A stretch of 64,000 nucleotides of DNA from Vreelandella populi (GTDB taxonomy: Bacteria; Pseudomonadota; Gammaproteobacteria; Pseudomonadales; Halomonadaceae): NCBI RefSeq assembly GCF_003989825.1, contig NZ_RZHE01000006.1, forward strand, positions 310,001 through 374,000. The letters are read 5' to 3'. This document shows, in pieces, positions 62,962-64,000 of this stretch. The number at the start of each line of letters is the position of its first letter. Position 1 is the first letter of the stretch. The translations under genes and the position numbers were made by a program. Under the pieces are notes generated by a model. That model searched no databases and was not told the DNA's origin. It saw nothing but the letters and a program-made list of their open reading frames with translations.

Positions 62962-63638
62962 TGAAAATTCTCGTAGTGGTTACCTCACACGATAAGCTTG
63001 GCGACACCGGCAAAAAGACAGGCTTTTGGCTCGAAGAGCTGGCCGCGCCCTACTATACGTTCAAGGACGCAGGCGCCGAGCTAACCCTGGCCTCCCCCGC
63101 CGGCGGCCAGCCGCCGCTGGATCCCAGCAGCAACGCGCCAGACGCCCAAACCGAGGCTACCAACCGATTCCAGGCGGACCTGAACGCCCAAGCGGCGCTG
63201 GCCAATACTCATAAGCTTGCCGATATCGATATCGCCGAGTTCGACGCCGTGTTCTACCCCGGCGGCCACGGCCCACTGTGGGACCTGGCCGAGAGCGCCA
63301 CCTCCGTGCGCCTGATCGAAGACGCGATTGCCGCCAACAAGCCGGTCGCTACGGTATGTCACGCCCCCGGCGTGCTGCGCCATGTAAAAGGCAGCGACGG
63401 CAAGCCGCTGGTCGCCGGCCGCAAAGTCACCGGCTTCAGCAACAGCGAAGAAGACGCCGTGGGCCTGACGAATGTGGTACCGTTTTTAGTCGAAGATATG
63501 TTCAAAGAGAGCGGCGGCGAATACAGTAAAGGCGATGACTGGAGTTCTTACGTACTCGTCGACGGCCTGCTGATTACCGGCCAAAACCCCGGCTCGTCTG
63601 AAGCTACCGCCGAAGCGCTGTTAAAGAAGCTTTCCTGA
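62958..63638 (+). CDS. DJ-1/PfpI-family protein (HchA/glyoxalase III-like)
   Basis: 226 aa. Active-site Cys134-His135 in the nucleophile elbow (ATVCHAPGVL), Glu26 in TGFWLEELAAP, and FYPGGHGPLWDL (about 99-110) make the DJ-1 triad. These enzymes deglycate or detoxify methylglyoxal and related electrophiles. The gene overlaps the TetR stop by 4 nt and has AAGGA 5-7 nt upstream of ATG 62958. Suggests TetR-controlled carbonyl stress defence. Confidence 0.88.
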   Translation: MMKILVVVTSHDKLGDTGKKTGFWLEELAAPYYTFKDAGAELTLASPAGGQPPLDPSSNAPDAQTEATNRFQADLNAQAALANTHKLADIDIAEFDAVFYPGGHGPLWDLAESATSVRLIEDAIAANKPVATVCHAPGVLRHVKGSDGKPLVAGRKVTGFSNSEEDAVGLTNVVPFLVEDMFKESGGEYSKGDDWSSYVLVDGLLITGQNPGSSEATAEALLKKLS

Positions 63639-63659
63639 TAACTACCCAAGGAGAATGGA

Positions 63660-63956
63660 ATGCCGGCTTACGTTGTACTGACCCGTGAACGCACCCACGA
63701 CGCCAAGGAAATGGAGCAATACGCTACCAAGGCCAAAGCTGCCCGCGAAGGCCATGACCCAAAGCCGCTGGCTTTCTACGGTGACTTTGAAGTGATGGAA
63801 GGCAGCGACATGGAAGGCGCGGTAATCCTACGCTTCCCCGACATGGCCGCCGCCCGCGCCTGGTACCAAAGCGACGCCTACCAGGAAGCCCGCAAGCACC
63901 GTTTTCAGGGTGCTGACTATCACGTGTTTATTGTGGATGGGGTTGAAGAGGCGTAA
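63660..63956 (+). CDS. DUF1330 protein
   Basis: 98 aa ferredoxin-like monomer. AYVVLTRERTHDAKEMEQYA, then EVMEGSDMEGAVILRFPDMAAARAWY and QSDAYQEARKHR are the DUF1330 pattern (W-Y-x-S-x-x-Y-x-x). AAGGAGA lies 6 nt upstream. Third gene of the TetR/DJ-1 operon, 21 nt after the DJ-1 stop, so probably coexpressed in the same stress response. Family function not established. Confidence 0.87.
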   Translation: MPAYVVLTRERTHDAKEMEQYATKAKAAREGHDPKPLAFYGDFEVMEGSDMEGAVILRFPDMAAARAWYQSDAYQEARKHRFQGADYHVFIVDGVEEA

Positions 63957-63997
63957 AGCCTTTTTGCAGTAGTGCTTGGAAACAGAAAGGGCCGTTC

Positions 63998-64000
63998 ATG
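63998..64000 (+). CDS. Possible start of next gene, cut by window edge
   Basis: The window ends in ATG preceded by GAAAGGG about 5 nt upstream. Only the start codon is visible, so nothing can be said about the product; it could be an artefact of the boundary. Confidence 0.25.

Overview
This window looks like chromosome from a moderately halophilic gammaproteobacterium, most likely Halomonas or a relative in Halomonadaceae. The inference rests on an all-gammaproteobacterial gene set with close textbook relatives (SpeG, PoxB, RlmA, MdaB, GlpK, the AaeXAB type), many acidic proteins and acidic tails, a TRAP transporter and moderately high GC. No rRNA, tRNA, IS element, phage block or CRISPR array was seen. 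Genes are short operons and divergent pairs typical of a chromosome.

Layout, left to right. 1-2.9 kb: TRAP transporter dctPQM (dctM cut by the window edge) with a KdgD-type dehydratase, a sugar-acid uptake and catabolism operon. 3.1-5.7 kb: a metallophosphoesterase and pyruvate:quinone oxidoreductase PoxB. 5.9-6.4 kb: two unannotated, apparently paralogous micro-proteins (37 and 40 aa), each with its own ribosome binding site and terminator, separated by a perfect 22-bp palindrome. 6.5-9.7 kb: SpeG, an acidic glutaminase (preceded by a candidate micro-ORF with no normal start codon) and threonine aldolase. 9.8-15.3 kb: iron block, with fhuB, divergent fhuC, a FhuF-type reductase, a PvdE/SyrD-type exporter and two good Fur boxes. 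15.5-21.8 kb: a ZIP-like membrane protein, cytochrome b561, LysR/YddG-type exporter pair, a Nudix protein, a DUF3298 gene remnant, a PPC-repeat protein and an RlpA-like protein. 22-28 kb: curA, membrane PQQ glucose dehydrogenase (gcd) and a convergent TonB receptor resembling the PQQ transporter PqqU/YncD.

28-34 kb: Pmp3/YqaE peptide, deaminase, DAACS symporter, thioredoxin-reductase-like flavoprotein, cold-shock protein, RlmA and an XRE regulator. 34.2-37.7 kb: one 1160-aa LplT-PlsC-Aas fusion for lysophospholipid uptake and re-acylation, divergent from the XRE regulator across a perfect 8-7-8 inverted repeat. 37.9-41.9 kb: MscS-family channel with an acidic tail, divergent from a subtilase whose catalytic Asp appears to be Glu. 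42-47.3 kb: DUF1275 protein, AaeXAB-type efflux operon and an MFS transporter. 47.4-52 kb: mdaB with divergent LysR, a Kv-like channel, glpK, and glpF reduced to its two ends by an internal deletion.

52.4-64 kb: DUF2231 protein overlapping a soluble PQQ sugar dehydrogenase; an SO_0444-like metal efflux permease with divergent MerR regulator and a textbook MerR dyad in a 19-bp promoter spacer; a DUF697-like protein; a FhuE-like TonB receptor; DUF2945; PhzF; a Bcr/CflA pump; a cupin; and a TetR/DJ-1/DUF1330 operon with a NemR-like operator. Physiologically the window combines iron acquisition, periplasmic PQQ-dependent sugar oxidation fed by scavenged cofactor, membrane-lipid repair and efflux. 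All family calls are by eye from sequence motifs and remembered relatives; no database search was run.
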